From NCBI GenBank assembly GCA_030649995.1, contig JAUSEV010000019.1, forward strand, positions 1 through 54,428: 54,428 nucleotides of DNA, given 5' to 3'. The DNA comes from Candidatus Uhrbacteria bacterium (lineage in GTDB: Bacteria; Patescibacteriota; Patescibacteriia; 2-12-FULL-60-25). The translations under genes and the position numbers were made by a program. The notes under the pieces are model-generated. The model was not told the DNA's origin. It did no database searches and saw only the letters and a program-made list of their open reading frames with translations. Shown one piece after another: positions 38,574-47,453 of this stretch. Within the stretch, counting starts at the first letter, position 1; every line of letters begins with the position of its first letter.

Positions 38574-39557
38574 TTATTTTCTCCTTAAAACTTTTTTTAC
38601 CGCTTTTTTTATAGATTCTACTCCCATGCCGAAATGTTCGATCAGTTCTTGCGGGGATCCGGATTCGCCAAAACGATTTTGCACGCCGATAAATTCGATC
38701 GGTGTTGGATATGTTTTAGCAAGATATTCGGCAATGGCTCCTCCCAGACCTCCTGCGATTTGATGTTCTTCGACGGTGACGATGGCGCCGCATTTTTTTG
38801 CCGCTTGTAAAATCGTTTTTTCATCCAGCGGTTTGATGGTGTGAGAATTTATGACCATCACGTCCATTCCATCTTTCATCAATTCTTCCGCCGCTTTTAA
38901 GGCGTTATACAGGAGCGGACCGCAGGCGATGATGGCTACATCTTTTCCCTCGCGAAAAATTTCCGCTTTGCCAATCTCAAACGGCGTTTTTTTCGTGGTG
39001 AATACAGGACTTTTTTCTCGCGCAAAACGGACGTAGCAGGGCCCGATCATTTTTGAAATCGCGATCGTCGCTTTCCTCGCTTCGATCATATCGCACGGAG
39101 CGATGACGGTCATGTTTGGGATTACACGGGTAATCGCGATATCTTCGATGGCTTGATGAGTGGCACCGTCAGGACCGACGGACACGCCGGCATGGCTGCC
39201 GATGATTTTTACATTGACGTTGTTCAAACAGATGTTGGTGCGTACCTGTTCCCATGCGCGTCCGGGACAGAACATCGCGTAGGATGTGATAAAAGGAATT
39301 TTGCCGGCGAGCGCCATTCCGGCACCGAGCGCCGCAAGCAACTGTTCGTGCACGCCCATTTGGACAAACCGATCGGGAAATTGGTTTTTGAAATCTAAAT
39401 TTCTGGTGGATTCGGTGAGATCCGCGCACAAGACAACGACACGCGGATCGAGTTTTGCCGCGTCCACGATTCCCAAGCCATATCCGTCACGCGTCGGTTT
39501 TTGCGGGAGGTTTGGATCAAAGAGATCTTCAATCAGATGATGAGCAAGGGCACTCAT
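38574..39557 (-). CDS. Transketolase, C-terminal subunit
   Basis: 327 aa. Carries the pyrimidine-binding and C-terminal domains: LTESTRNLDF, RFVQMGVHEQLL (catalytic Glu), FITSYAMF, SHAGVSVGPDGATHQA and the TPP-binding region. Together with the N-terminal subunit, whose stop it overlaps by four bases, it forms a split transketolase of the non-oxidative pentose phosphate pathway, common in CPR, Firmicutes and Archaea. Confidence 0.95.
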   Translation of the reverse strand: MSALAHHLIEDLFDPNLPQKPTRDGYGLGIVDAAKLDPRVVVLCADLTESTRNLDFKNQFPDRFVQMGVHEQLLAALGAGMALAGKIPFITSYAMFCPGRAWEQVRTNICLNNVNVKIIGSHAGVSVGPDGATHQAIEDIAITRVIPNMTVIAPCDMIEARKATIAISKMIGPCYVRFAREKSPVFTTKKTPFEIGKAEIFREGKDVAIIACGPLLYNALKAAEELMKDGMDVMVINSHTIKPLDEKTILQAAKKCGAIVTVEEHQIAGGLGGAIAEYLAKTYPTPIEFIGVQNRFGESGSPQELIEHFGMGVESIKKAVKKVLRRK

Positions 39558-40417
39558 ATTTGATGCTCGGCTTTAAGTTTTTGTTCAATCACTCGCAGTT
39601 CTTCGATCGCCTGTTCCGCCTGGCCGGGTTTGAACGGTTGACTGTGCCACAGATAATTGTTTTCCATGTAAGAAACTCCACGACCCGGAATGGTATGCGC
39701 GATGATACAGATCGGTTTTTCATGGATCGTTTTTGCCGTATCAAAAGCCAGCGCCACATCGCGGATATCATTGCCGTTACATTCAATCACGTGCCAGTTG
39801 AACGCTTCATATTTTTCCCGCAAAGGTTCGAGCGGCATGATCTGTTCTGTGTCACCATCAATTTGGATGTGATTACGATCCACTACGCACACCAGATTAT
39901 CGAGTTTGTTTTTTCCGGCAAAGAGTACGGCTTCCCAGTGCAAGCCCGCTTCATGCTCTCCATCAGACGTGAGGCAGTACGTTCGCCAATCTTTTTTATC
40001 CATGCGCGCGGCATAGGCGAGTCCGACCGCTTGACCCAATCCGGATCCCAAAGGGCCGCTCGTGGTTTCCGTTCCGGGAAGTCTCATTCGCTCCGGATGT
40101 CCTTGCAATCGGGAACTGAATTTTCTTAAAGTCATCAATTCTTTGATGGGAAAATATCCTGCCTCTGCCATGGCCGCATAACGCACAGGGCAGATGTGTC
40201 CGTTCGAGAGGATCAGGCGATCGCGTTCTTCCCATTCAGGATTTTTTGGATCGTGATGGAGTATGTGAAAATAGAGAACCGCAAACACATCTGCCATGCC
40301 AAGAGGCCCTCCTTGATGACCGCTTTTTGCCTCGGCCACCATCTCAATCACATGCTGACGCAGTTTATTGGCGATCAGTTCAAGTTCCTTGATTTTCGCG
40401 TCGTGAAGATGAGGCAT
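39554..40417 (-). CDS. Transketolase, N-terminal subunit
   Basis: 287 aa. TPP pyrophosphate-binding half: SGHQGGPLGMADVFAVLY, LSNGHICPVRYAAMAE, GPLGSGLGQAVGLAYAARMD and the TPP motif SDGEHEAGLHWEAVLF through RNHIQIDG. Transfers two-carbon units between sugar phosphates together with the C-terminal subunit. Confidence 0.95.
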   Translation of the reverse strand: MPHLHDAKIKELELIANKLRQHVIEMVAEAKSGHQGGPLGMADVFAVLYFHILHHDPKNPEWEERDRLILSNGHICPVRYAAMAEAGYFPIKELMTLRKFSSRLQGHPERMRLPGTETTSGPLGSGLGQAVGLAYAARMDKKDWRTYCLTSDGEHEAGLHWEAVLFAGKNKLDNLVCVVDRNHIQIDGDTEQIMPLEPLREKYEAFNWHVIECNGNDIRDVALAFDTAKTIHEKPICIIAHTIPGRGVSYMENNYLWHSQPFKPGQAEQAIEELRVIEQKLKAEHQI

Positions 40418-40429
40418 GAGGCGTAATGA

Positions 40430-41269
40430 TCAATTCACCACATTGACCGTCCCCTGCATCACTGTGTGAATTCCACAGTAATAGTCAAAGGAGCCAACCG
40501 TATTAAAGGTACGTTTATACGTTTGGCCGGGTTGGATTGCGCCTGAATCCCATGCTGGGGCAATCAGTGCACATGGCCCTGGACCAGTCGGTGAACAATA
40601 CTTTCCCTCTGTGACTCTATGTGCCATGTTGTCGTTATTCGTCCATGTGACTTCTGTGCCTTTTTTGAGAGTGGTCGTAGTTGGAACAAAGCCGTTGTTG
40701 ACACTTCCGATCGTGATCGTAATTTTTGTTTCATCCAGTTGTTTGTCTTGAGCAATGGTCGCGGTTTGAGTCATCACATCGGATGGTTTGTAATCTGAAG
40801 CGGTTTGGATGGGGGTGCCGAGACGATAGTTTACGAAAAAAGCGTCCGGAAGATCATCAACCTGATTTTTCCAGCTGATGCCGTAGAGCGTAAGCGCCAA
40901 TTGTTCTGAAGTGATGTGGCGCAGGAAACCACCTTGATCCACGACGTAGGTTTTTGGATCGGTGGTGACTTTTACCATTTTTCGTCCGGGACGATAGGTT
41001 ACGTTGCCTCCCAAAGGAATGGTGGCCAGATGGCCGTCAGAGATCGTTTTTACTCCGGAAAAATCCGGGTACCAGGTGAAATACGTTTTCGCATTTGGGA
41101 AGACAAACCGTTTTCCGTTTGCGGCAAAGTAATACACGGTATCGCCCGATCCCTTAATGAGATCACCGGCGTTAAAGGCACCGATGGTGGCGGCATGCCC
41201 GGCAAGAGGGGCTACGAACATAGCTAACATTCCTAACAGGGCGGTTCCGCGGTGAAGATGATGTTTCAT
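40430..41269 (-). CDS. Secreted CPR-domain protein fused to a cupredoxin
   Basis: 279 aa. Signal peptide (~1-26), then the CPR-type domain (~30-150: GDLIKGSGDTVYYFAANGKR, YFTWYPDF, GNVTYRPG, TDPKTYVVDQGG, DLPDAFFVNY), a linker, and a C-terminal plastocyanin-like domain (~180-279) with copper ligands His (MAHR) and Cys-His-Met (YYCGIHTVMQGTV). Shares its first domain with the 41681-43111 product and its second with the 26530-26961 product. The start is ATG 41269; the longer frame overlaps the next gene. Confidence 0.85.
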   Translation of the reverse strand: MKHHLHRGTALLGMLAMFVAPLAGHAATIGAFNAGDLIKGSGDTVYYFAANGKRFVFPNAKTYFTWYPDFSGVKTISDGHLATIPLGGNVTYRPGRKMVKVTTDPKTYVVDQGGFLRHITSEQLALTLYGISWKNQVDDLPDAFFVNYRLGTPIQTASDYKPSDVMTQTATIAQDKQLDETKITITIGSVNNGFVPTTTTLKKGTEVTWTNNDNMAHRVTEGKYCSPTGPGPCALIAPAWDSGAIQPGQTYKRTFNTVGSFDYYCGIHTVMQGTVNVVN

Positions 41270-41334
41270 AAGAATGAAAAATAAAGAATAAGCCTCGTTG
41301 AATCTAAGGTTATGATAGTCCAATCCGTGTATTT

Positions 41335-41676
41335 TTACAAGCTGTTTTTTGTTTGTGACTCTTCTTGAATCACGCCTCGCAATAAGAGGGTATAGTTTAT
41401 GAGGTCGATCATCGTGTCTTCCGTTTTTTCGTTCATGGGTTGTTTTCCGTTGCCGATCAATTGCGACAATCGTGCCATCCTCATTCCGAGGAGCGTCAAC
41501 AAACTTTGTGCTGGAGTGATACCGGCCAGTTCGGCGGAGGATTTGAAATTGGAAAATGCGTCGGTGACTTCCGAATAATCGTGATTTTTTTTGGACAAGA
41601 TGACCAGACAACGATCTAAAATGGCACGCGTTTCTTGCAGGAATTGATCGAAGTCTGTCACCGGCTTGTCTGTCAT
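41335..41676 (-). CDS. Nmad1/DUF1599-like protein
   Basis: 113 aa, helical. Pattern KNHDYSEVTDAFSNFKSSAELAG, GMRMARLSQL and ETEDTMIDLINYTLLLRG matches the DUF1599 / nucleotide-modification-associated family, relatives of MazG-like nucleotide hydrolases, with acidic residues for Mg2+. Starts five bases after the upstream surface gene. Confidence 0.78.
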   Translation of the reverse strand: MTDKPVTDFDQFLQETRAILDRCLVILSKKNHDYSEVTDAFSNFKSSAELAGITPAQSLLTLLGMRMARLSQLIGNGKQPMNEKTEDTMIDLINYTLLLRGVIQEESQTKNSL

Positions 41677-41680
41677 ATCT

Positions 41681-43111
41681 CTATCGTGGATTGATGGTGA
41701 TAGTTGTTGAGGTGGCCGCATTTTCTAATCCAGTCGTATCTGCCGCTTTGCCGACAAAGTTAACGGTTCGAGGGTTTGACCATGGACCGGCCGTGACCAC
41801 GCATACCACGCTATCGCAATGTTTGAGTTTGGCTCCATCCAGCCACACTTCGGTCCAGTTGATCCCATCATCATCCGTGGCAGATACGCTCACATCCACC
41901 GTTTCACCGGGATACATGGTTGTTTTTCCTACGATCATGGTCAAATACGGATGATCGTTATCAACGACGCGAAAAGTTTCTGTGTTGCTTTTTTGCGTAA
42001 AGCCGTTGGCATCTGTCGCGATGCCGTAGATCGTGTGGACCGTGCCGGTCGGGCTCGTTTCTTGAGTCGCGTAACGGCAGATTTGAACATTGGTGCAACC
42101 TTTGATATTTCCTCCATCAATAAAAATATCCAGATACTTCGCGATAAAACTTTGAGTGGCTTCCAAAATAATTTCACGCGTGGCATTTGGTTTGACTTCC
42201 GGACGGGAAACGCTGATCAAAATTCCACCGCTTCCTCCGGCGCCAACCTCGAGGCTTGATGTGGTATAGATATGATGATTGTCGATCCATGTAACGTCCA
42301 CGGCCATTTCATAACTTGGTTTGGTGTTTGAGACGGGGATGAGCACATCAATCGCGCAGGGGACGTACTCGCAGGTGCGTTGCAAGGAGCTGTTAAAAAA
42401 GATTTTGAGTTGACTGATGCTCGCGGAAGGATTGGCGCTCGCCGTAAGCGTGATGGTATCCCCGGCGCGGGGAGTGGCATTTGAAGGAGTGACGGAACCG
42501 GTGTAGGTCGTTGTCGGTGGGGGAGGGGTTTGCGCTGTGCCGGTCGTTGATGGAGGAGGAGTGATGACAGGAACGGGTAACGGTGTTGGGAGATTGGCTT
42601 GAATGGAGACTGTAATAATTTGTTCTTGAGAGGGAGAGAAATCATTCGTTGACTTGATGGAGGCGCCGATGGAATAGTTCACGAAAAACGCATCCGGAAT
42701 ATCGTCCACCTTTTTTGCCCAGTCTGTCCCATAGAGCGCGGCTGCCACCTGTTCCGTTTCCACCCAACGCAAAGTCCCATAACGGCCAACGGCATAGACT
42801 TTTGGATCCGTGGTGATTTTGATGAGTTTTATTCCGGGTCGGTACGTAACATTGCCGCCCAAGGGATAAGAGGCGAGTCCGGAATCAGAAATGGTTTTGA
42901 CGGACAAAAAATCTCCGTACCAACTAAAATAGGTTTTATCCGTAGGAAAGACATAGCGCTTTGCATCATTCGCTACATAATATACGGACGATCCGGAAGC
43001 TTTAATGAGATCTCCCGGGCCGATGTCGCCTGGGTAGGGCGAAGCCAGAACCGGAGAAGCGATGGATAGCGTAGCAACGATGCTGGCGAAAGAAAAAAGA
43101 ATATGACGCAT
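41681..43111 (-). CDS. Secreted CPR-domain surface protein with Ig-like repeats
   Basis: 476 aa. Signal peptide (~1-23), the CPR-type domain (~30-150: GDLIKASGSSVYYVANDAKR, YFSWYGDF, GNVTYRPG, TDPKVYAVGRYG, DIPDAFFVNY), a Pro/Thr linker (~175-205), then three beta-sandwich repeats (~206-295, ~298-385, ~386-476) with paired Cys (RTCEYVPCA, GCTNVQIC, HCDSVVC). Probably exposed, perhaps cell-wall- or glycan-binding. Confidence 0.82.
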   Translation of the reverse strand: MRHILFSFASIVATLSIASPVLASPYPGDIGPGDLIKASGSSVYYVANDAKRYVFPTDKTYFSWYGDFLSVKTISDSGLASYPLGGNVTYRPGIKLIKITTDPKVYAVGRYGTLRWVETEQVAAALYGTDWAKKVDDIPDAFFVNYSIGASIKSTNDFSPSQEQIITVSIQANLPTPLPVPVITPPPSTTGTAQTPPPPTTTYTGSVTPSNATPRAGDTITLTASANPSASISQLKIFFNSSLQRTCEYVPCAIDVLIPVSNTKPSYEMAVDVTWIDNHHIYTTSSLEVGAGGSGGILISVSRPEVKPNATREIILEATQSFIAKYLDIFIDGGNIKGCTNVQICRYATQETSPTGTVHTIYGIATDANGFTQKSNTETFRVVDNDHPYLTMIVGKTTMYPGETVDVSVSATDDDGINWTEVWLDGAKLKHCDSVVCVVTAGPWSNPRTVNFVGKAADTTGLENAATSTTITINPR

Positions 43112-43132
43112 ATGAAGAATAGTGTAGATCGT

Positions 43133-43783
43133 TTATGGTTGTTGAACAAGTTTTGATTGAAGATGTTTGATGAAGCCGGCTGGATGTGGCTGTTTGAATA
43201 TCCCGCTCCCCATGTACAGATACGTCACGCCTCGTTTGGTCAAGGAGCGAGCGTTTCGATTTTCCACACCCCCGTCAAATCCTATGGGGAGTTTTGGCGC
43301 GAGGTGTTTGAGCGCATCGATTTTTTTGAGCGTAGCCGGAATCAATTTTTGGCCACTCCACCCGGGATGAACGCCAAGAATCAACACCGTATCAAGTTTG
43401 CGGAGAAACGGAACCAGCGCGGCGACCGGCGTTTCCGGAGATATGGCTAAGCCCGCTTGCAATTTTTGTTTATGACAACCGGCGATCAACCGAGCGTGAT
43501 CCACGGGCGCTTCCACGTGCCAGACGGCGCGTTTGAAATTTTTTATGGCACGCCAAGATTGAATGTAGCTCGCAGGATCATTCACCATGAGATGGAGTTC
43601 AATCGAGGGTCTGATCTTGATTCGTCGCAAGGGTTCGGGATCGTTCCAGCCGGTGCTTGCGACCAACGTTCCATCCAGAATATCAATTTGAATCTCGCGC
43701 GCCGCAGGTTCGACCAAGCGGATTCTCGCGAGCAACTCATCGGCACTCTCCGTCAGAATCGCCGGAATGATTTTTGGGGGCAT
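43133..43783 (-). CDS. rpe: Ribulose-phosphate 3-epimerase
   Basis: 216 aa TIM barrel. Interconverts ribulose-5-phosphate and xylulose-5-phosphate. Conserved features: ILTESADELLARI, QIDILDG (metal Asp), ELHLMVNDP (His), GVHPGWSGQKLIPATLKKI and GFDGGVENRNA (Asp). Six bases after rpiB. Confidence 0.93.
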   Translation of the reverse strand: MPPKIIPAILTESADELLARIRLVEPAAREIQIDILDGTLVASTGWNDPEPLRRIKIRPSIELHLMVNDPASYIQSWRAIKNFKRAVWHVEAPVDHARLIAGCHKQKLQAGLAISPETPVAALVPFLRKLDTVLILGVHPGWSGQKLIPATLKKIDALKHLAPKLPIGFDGGVENRNARSLTKRGVTYLYMGSGIFKQPHPAGFIKHLQSKLVQQP

Positions 43784-43788
43784 AAGCC

Positions 43789-44235
43789 TTATGCGTCTAA
43801 TTGTTTGACGCGTCTTAAGTGGCGGGCGGCGTTCAAGGGTTTGGTTTTGAGCCAGGTGTCAACAATTTTTTTGGCCAGCTCCGGTTTTGTCACCCTTCCG
43901 CCAAGCACGAGTATGTTGCCGTGATCGTCTTGCCGTGACATCACCGCATCTTGAGTGGTTCTCGCCACGATCGCGCGCACGCCTTTAAAGCGATTCGCGG
44001 CAATATCCATCCCATAGCCGGAGCCGCAGATCAGGATAGCTTGTTGGTTTAAGTGTTTGGAGATAAGTCGCGCGACGTGTTTTGCAATCGGCGGATAATC
44101 GTCACCGGCACGAAAAATTGGTGTCAGGTCCCGAATATTGTATCCCCGTTTGATCAAATACATTTTTATTTTTTCTTTAAGCGCAAACCCAGCGTGATCG
44201 GCGGCGATCAGCAACGGGGAAAAATCTTTGAACAT
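43789..44235 (-). CDS. rpiB: Ribose-5-phosphate isomerase B
   Basis: 148 aa, RpiB/LacAB family. PLLIAADHAGFALKEKI with the base Asp-His, DYPPIAKHVA, LICGSGYGMDIAANRFKGVRA (catalytic Cys) and DDHGNILVLGGR. The start at MFKDFSPLLIAAD follows the family. Together with rpe, transketolase and fba it completes a non-oxidative pentose phosphate set on this strand. Confidence 0.93.
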   Translation of the reverse strand: MFKDFSPLLIAADHAGFALKEKIKMYLIKRGYNIRDLTPIFRAGDDYPPIAKHVARLISKHLNQQAILICGSGYGMDIAANRFKGVRAIVARTTQDAVMSRQDDHGNILVLGGRVTKPELAKKIVDTWLKTKPLNAARHLRRVKQLDA

Positions 44236-44312
44236 AGATGACACCAGAATAGCACACAAGATCAATTTTTTCTTGACCTTTTTTTAAAAGCCACGCATTC
44301 TAGAGAGACTTT

Positions 44313-47261
44313 ATGTCTGACCTTCCTTCATCCGCCGAACCTTCGCGCGAACCGGTCTTCCCGAAAATTGAGGAGGAAATCGCGGCGTATTGGAAAAAGC
44401 ACCATATTTTTGAGCGTTCGATCGAGGAACGGCCGGAAAACAAGGGCTTTGTTTTTTATGACGGCCCGCCGTTTGCTACAGGGCTGCCGCACTACGGCCA
44501 TCTTTTGCAATCAACCATCAAAGACGTGGTGCCGCGCTATTGGACCATGAAGGGTTTTCGCGTGCCGCGTCGTTGGGGGTGGGATTGTCATGGTTTGCCT
44601 ATCGAAAATTTGGTGGAACAAAATTTGAAATTTGTTTCCAAAAAAGAAATCGAAGCGTATGGGATTGAAAAATTCAACGAGACCTGTCGGCTTTCGGTTT
44701 TTGGATATGAAAAAGATTGGGCGAAGTATATTGAGCGCCTTGGCCGTTGGGTGGATTTTGAAAATTCCTACAAGACCATGGATAATAACTATATCGAGTC
44801 GGTGTGGTGGGTTTTTTCCGAACTGCACAAAAAAGGCTATATCTATAAAAATGTTCGCGTCTCGTTGTTTTGTCCGCGCTGTTCCACTCCCTTGTCAAAT
44901 TTCGAGGTGGCCATGGGTGACTCTTACGTCGAATATGAAGATCCGGCGATCTTTATAAAATTTCCGGTCGAGGGCGAGAAAAAGACTTTTTTCTTGGCTT
45001 GGACGACGACTCCTTGGTCTGTGCCTGCCATCACCGGACTCGCGGTCCATCCTGATCTCATGTATATCGCGGTAAAATTGGACCATACGGAAGAGATCTT
45101 GATTTTTGCGGAAACGCGGCAGACGGATATTTTAAAACAATGTTATCCGCTTAAGTCTGACGGGATAAAATTTGAAATTCTCCATCGTTGGAAGGGGACG
45201 GAACTGGTCGGCAAGCATTTTGAGGCACCCTATCATTTTTTGCCGATTGATGGAGATCCTTATCGCGTCGTAATGGGGAAGCACGTGACATCGGATGTGG
45301 GGACAGGAATCGTTACGACGGCACCCGCTTTTGGTGAAGAAGATTTGCAAACCGCGCGCGAAAATCATTTACCTATTTTGTTTACCGTAGATGATGAGGG
45401 GCGGCTCATGAAAGAATGCGGACCGTTTGGCGGCGTAAAAGCCAAAGACGCCGATCGTTTGATCGTGGATGATCTTGCCGCGAAAGGTTGGATTTATCGC
45501 GAAGACAAAATTCGACACAGTGTTCCCATTTGTTGGCGTTGCAACACTCTTTTGCTCTACAAGGCGCAGCCGGCGTGGTTTATTGATGTCACCAAATTAA
45601 AATCCAAGTTGCTCAAAACCGCCAAGAAGATCAACTGGCATCCGGAACATTTTAAGGACGGCCGATTCGGCAAGGGTCTGGCCGTGGCGCCGGATTGGAA
45701 TATCTCCCGCGCGCGGTATTGGGGATCGCCCATGCCAGTGTGGGAATGCGATTCGTGCGAGGAACGAACCATCGTCGGATCCATCGGAGAGCTGCAACAA
45801 CTCGCCAAACCGGAAACATGGCCCAAGGATATCGACCTCCATCGTCCCGCGATCGATCACGTCGTGATTGCCTGCGCTTGCGGAGGGGAGCAGCGCCGCA
45901 TTCCCGAGGTGTTTGATTGTTGGATGGAATCAGGGAGCATGCCGGTTGCCTCTTGGCACTATCCGTTTGAAAATAAGAAATGGTTTGACGAAAATTTTCC
46001 CGCGGATTTTGTCGCCGAAGCGCAGGATCAAACGCGCGGTTGGTTTTACACGTTGCATGTTTTGGCGACGGCGCTGTTTGACAAGCCGGCCTTCAAAAAC
46101 GTGATCGTGAGCGGATTGGCGTTGGCCGAAGACGGAAAAAAAATGTCGAAGAAGCTCAAGAACTATCCGGATCCGTGGCAGGTGTTTACCACGTACGGCG
46201 CGGATGCGCTGCGCTATTATTTTGTAAGTTCGCCGGTGGTTGAGGCCGACGCTTTGAATTTTTCCGAACGTGATTTGCAAAACGTGATGCGCGGATTCAT
46301 CAACTTATTGTGGAATGTGAAAACGTTTTATACGACCTACGGTGGCAGCGAGGCGCGTCAAACCATGCCACGCAGCGTGCATATTTTAGATCGTTGGATT
46401 TTGGCACGGTTTATGCAAACGCTCCGTCAAGTAACGGAAGAGATGGATCGGTATGAGCTCGCGCGTGCGAGCCGCCCTTTGCGTGAATTTGTGGATGATC
46501 TCTCGACGTGGTGGTTGCGACGTTCGCGCGATCGCATGAAATCGGAAAATGCGTTTGAACGGGGAGATGCGCTCAAAACGTTGCGTGAAATTTTGGAAGA
46601 ATTTTCCAAAGTGTCGGCGCCGTTTATACCGTTTATCGCGGAAAAAATTTATTTGGATGGAGGCGGACAAAAGGCTTCGGTGCATTTGGAGAAATGGCCG
46701 AAGTTTGAATCGCGCGTGTTGGACGAGCGGTTGCTTGAGGATATGCGTTGGGTGCGCGAAGTCGTCTCCAAAACGCACGAGGCCAGGGTGAATGCCAAAA
46801 TTCCGGTGCGGCAGGCACTCCGCGCGCTCACCATCGCTCTAAAAGATGATGCGCTCATGCATCGTTTGCATACGCAAGAAGACCTGTTGCGTTTGATTCG
46901 TGATGAGGTGAATGTGGAAACGATCGAACTGCAACATCAGGCTGATTTGTCGGAAGCGTGGAAGATCGAATTGGATACAATCATCACTCCCGAACTCAAG
47001 CGCAAGGGAATGCTGCGGGAATTTGTTCGTCACGTTATGGATTTGCGCAAAAAAGCCGGATTGCGGCCGCAAGATCGAGTCTCACTCATGTATCTCATTG
47101 CGACGGGCGAGGGTCGCGAGGCCGTCACTGCTGGATTAGAATCGTTACAGCGAGAGTTGAAAGCCAACCATCTTGAGCGGATCGAATTGCCGCCAGAAAA
47201 TGTTTTGGCCACGAGCGAGGGGACGATTGGCGGCGAAAAAATCGTTTTTTATCTTACATAA
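44313..47261 (+). CDS. ileS: Isoleucyl-tRNA synthetase
   Basis: 982 aa. Class I synthetase with HIGH motif HYGH (residues 60-63) in PPFATGLPHYGHLL, CP1 editing domain (~190-395: TTPWSVPAITGLAVHPDL), KMSKK (610-614), anticodon-binding region after ~680 and a C-terminal helical domain. The WDCHGLPIENLVE pattern and absence of the bacterial C-terminal zinc finger fit the eukaryote-like IleS2 type common in CPR. Followed by a terminator. Confidence 0.97.
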   Translation: MSDLPSSAEPSREPVFPKIEEEIAAYWKKHHIFERSIEERPENKGFVFYDGPPFATGLPHYGHLLQSTIKDVVPRYWTMKGFRVPRRWGWDCHGLPIENLVEQNLKFVSKKEIEAYGIEKFNETCRLSVFGYEKDWAKYIERLGRWVDFENSYKTMDNNYIESVWWVFSELHKKGYIYKNVRVSLFCPRCSTPLSNFEVAMGDSYVEYEDPAIFIKFPVEGEKKTFFLAWTTTPWSVPAITGLAVHPDLMYIAVKLDHTEEILIFAETRQTDILKQCYPLKSDGIKFEILHRWKGTELVGKHFEAPYHFLPIDGDPYRVVMGKHVTSDVGTGIVTTAPAFGEEDLQTARENHLPILFTVDDEGRLMKECGPFGGVKAKDADRLIVDDLAAKGWIYREDKIRHSVPICWRCNTLLLYKAQPAWFIDVTKLKSKLLKTAKKINWHPEHFKDGRFGKGLAVAPDWNISRARYWGSPMPVWECDSCEERTIVGSIGELQQLAKPETWPKDIDLHRPAIDHVVIACACGGEQRRIPEVFDCWMESGSMPVASWHYPFENKKWFDENFPADFVAEAQDQTRGWFYTLHVLATALFDKPAFKNVIVSGLALAEDGKKMSKKLKNYPDPWQVFTTYGADALRYYFVSSPVVEADALNFSERDLQNVMRGFINLLWNVKTFYTTYGGSEARQTMPRSVHILDRWILARFMQTLRQVTEEMDRYELARASRPLREFVDDLSTWWLRRSRDRMKSENAFERGDALKTLREILEEFSKVSAPFIPFIAEKIYLDGGGQKASVHLEKWPKFESRVLDERLLEDMRWVREVVSKTHEARVNAKIPVRQALRALTIALKDDALMHRLHTQEDLLRLIRDEVNVETIELQHQADLSEAWKIELDTIITPELKRKGMLREFVRHVMDLRKKAGLRPQDRVSLMYLIATGEGREAVTAGLESLQRELKANHLERIELPPENVLATSEGTIGGEKIVFYLT

Positions 47262-47289
47262 AAATACTCCTTTGCAAGGAGTATTTTTA
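47261..47289 (+). terminator. Terminator of ileS
   Basis: AAAATACTCC (47261-47270) pairs with GGAGTATTTT (47278-47287). Confidence 0.9.
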
Positions 47290-47366
47290 TGGTGCAGCCA
47301 GGACGATTTGAACGTCCGACCCCTTCCTTCGGAGGGAAGTGCTCTATCCAGCTGAGCTATGGCTGC
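47290..47366 (-). tRNA. tRNA-Arg (CCG)
   Basis: Acceptor GCAGCCA/TGGCTGC, D-arm GCTCAGCTGGATAGAGC, anticodon loop CTCCGAA (CCG), T-loop TTCAAAT, and encoded CCA (47290-47292). Confidence 0.95.
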
Positions 47367-47453
47367 GTGAGGCGCAGCTTACCGCGTCTTTTCATTTTCT
47401 GACAACTTTTTTTTCTGTCGTGAATCATGTATACTTGATGGAGCTATTTTTCT

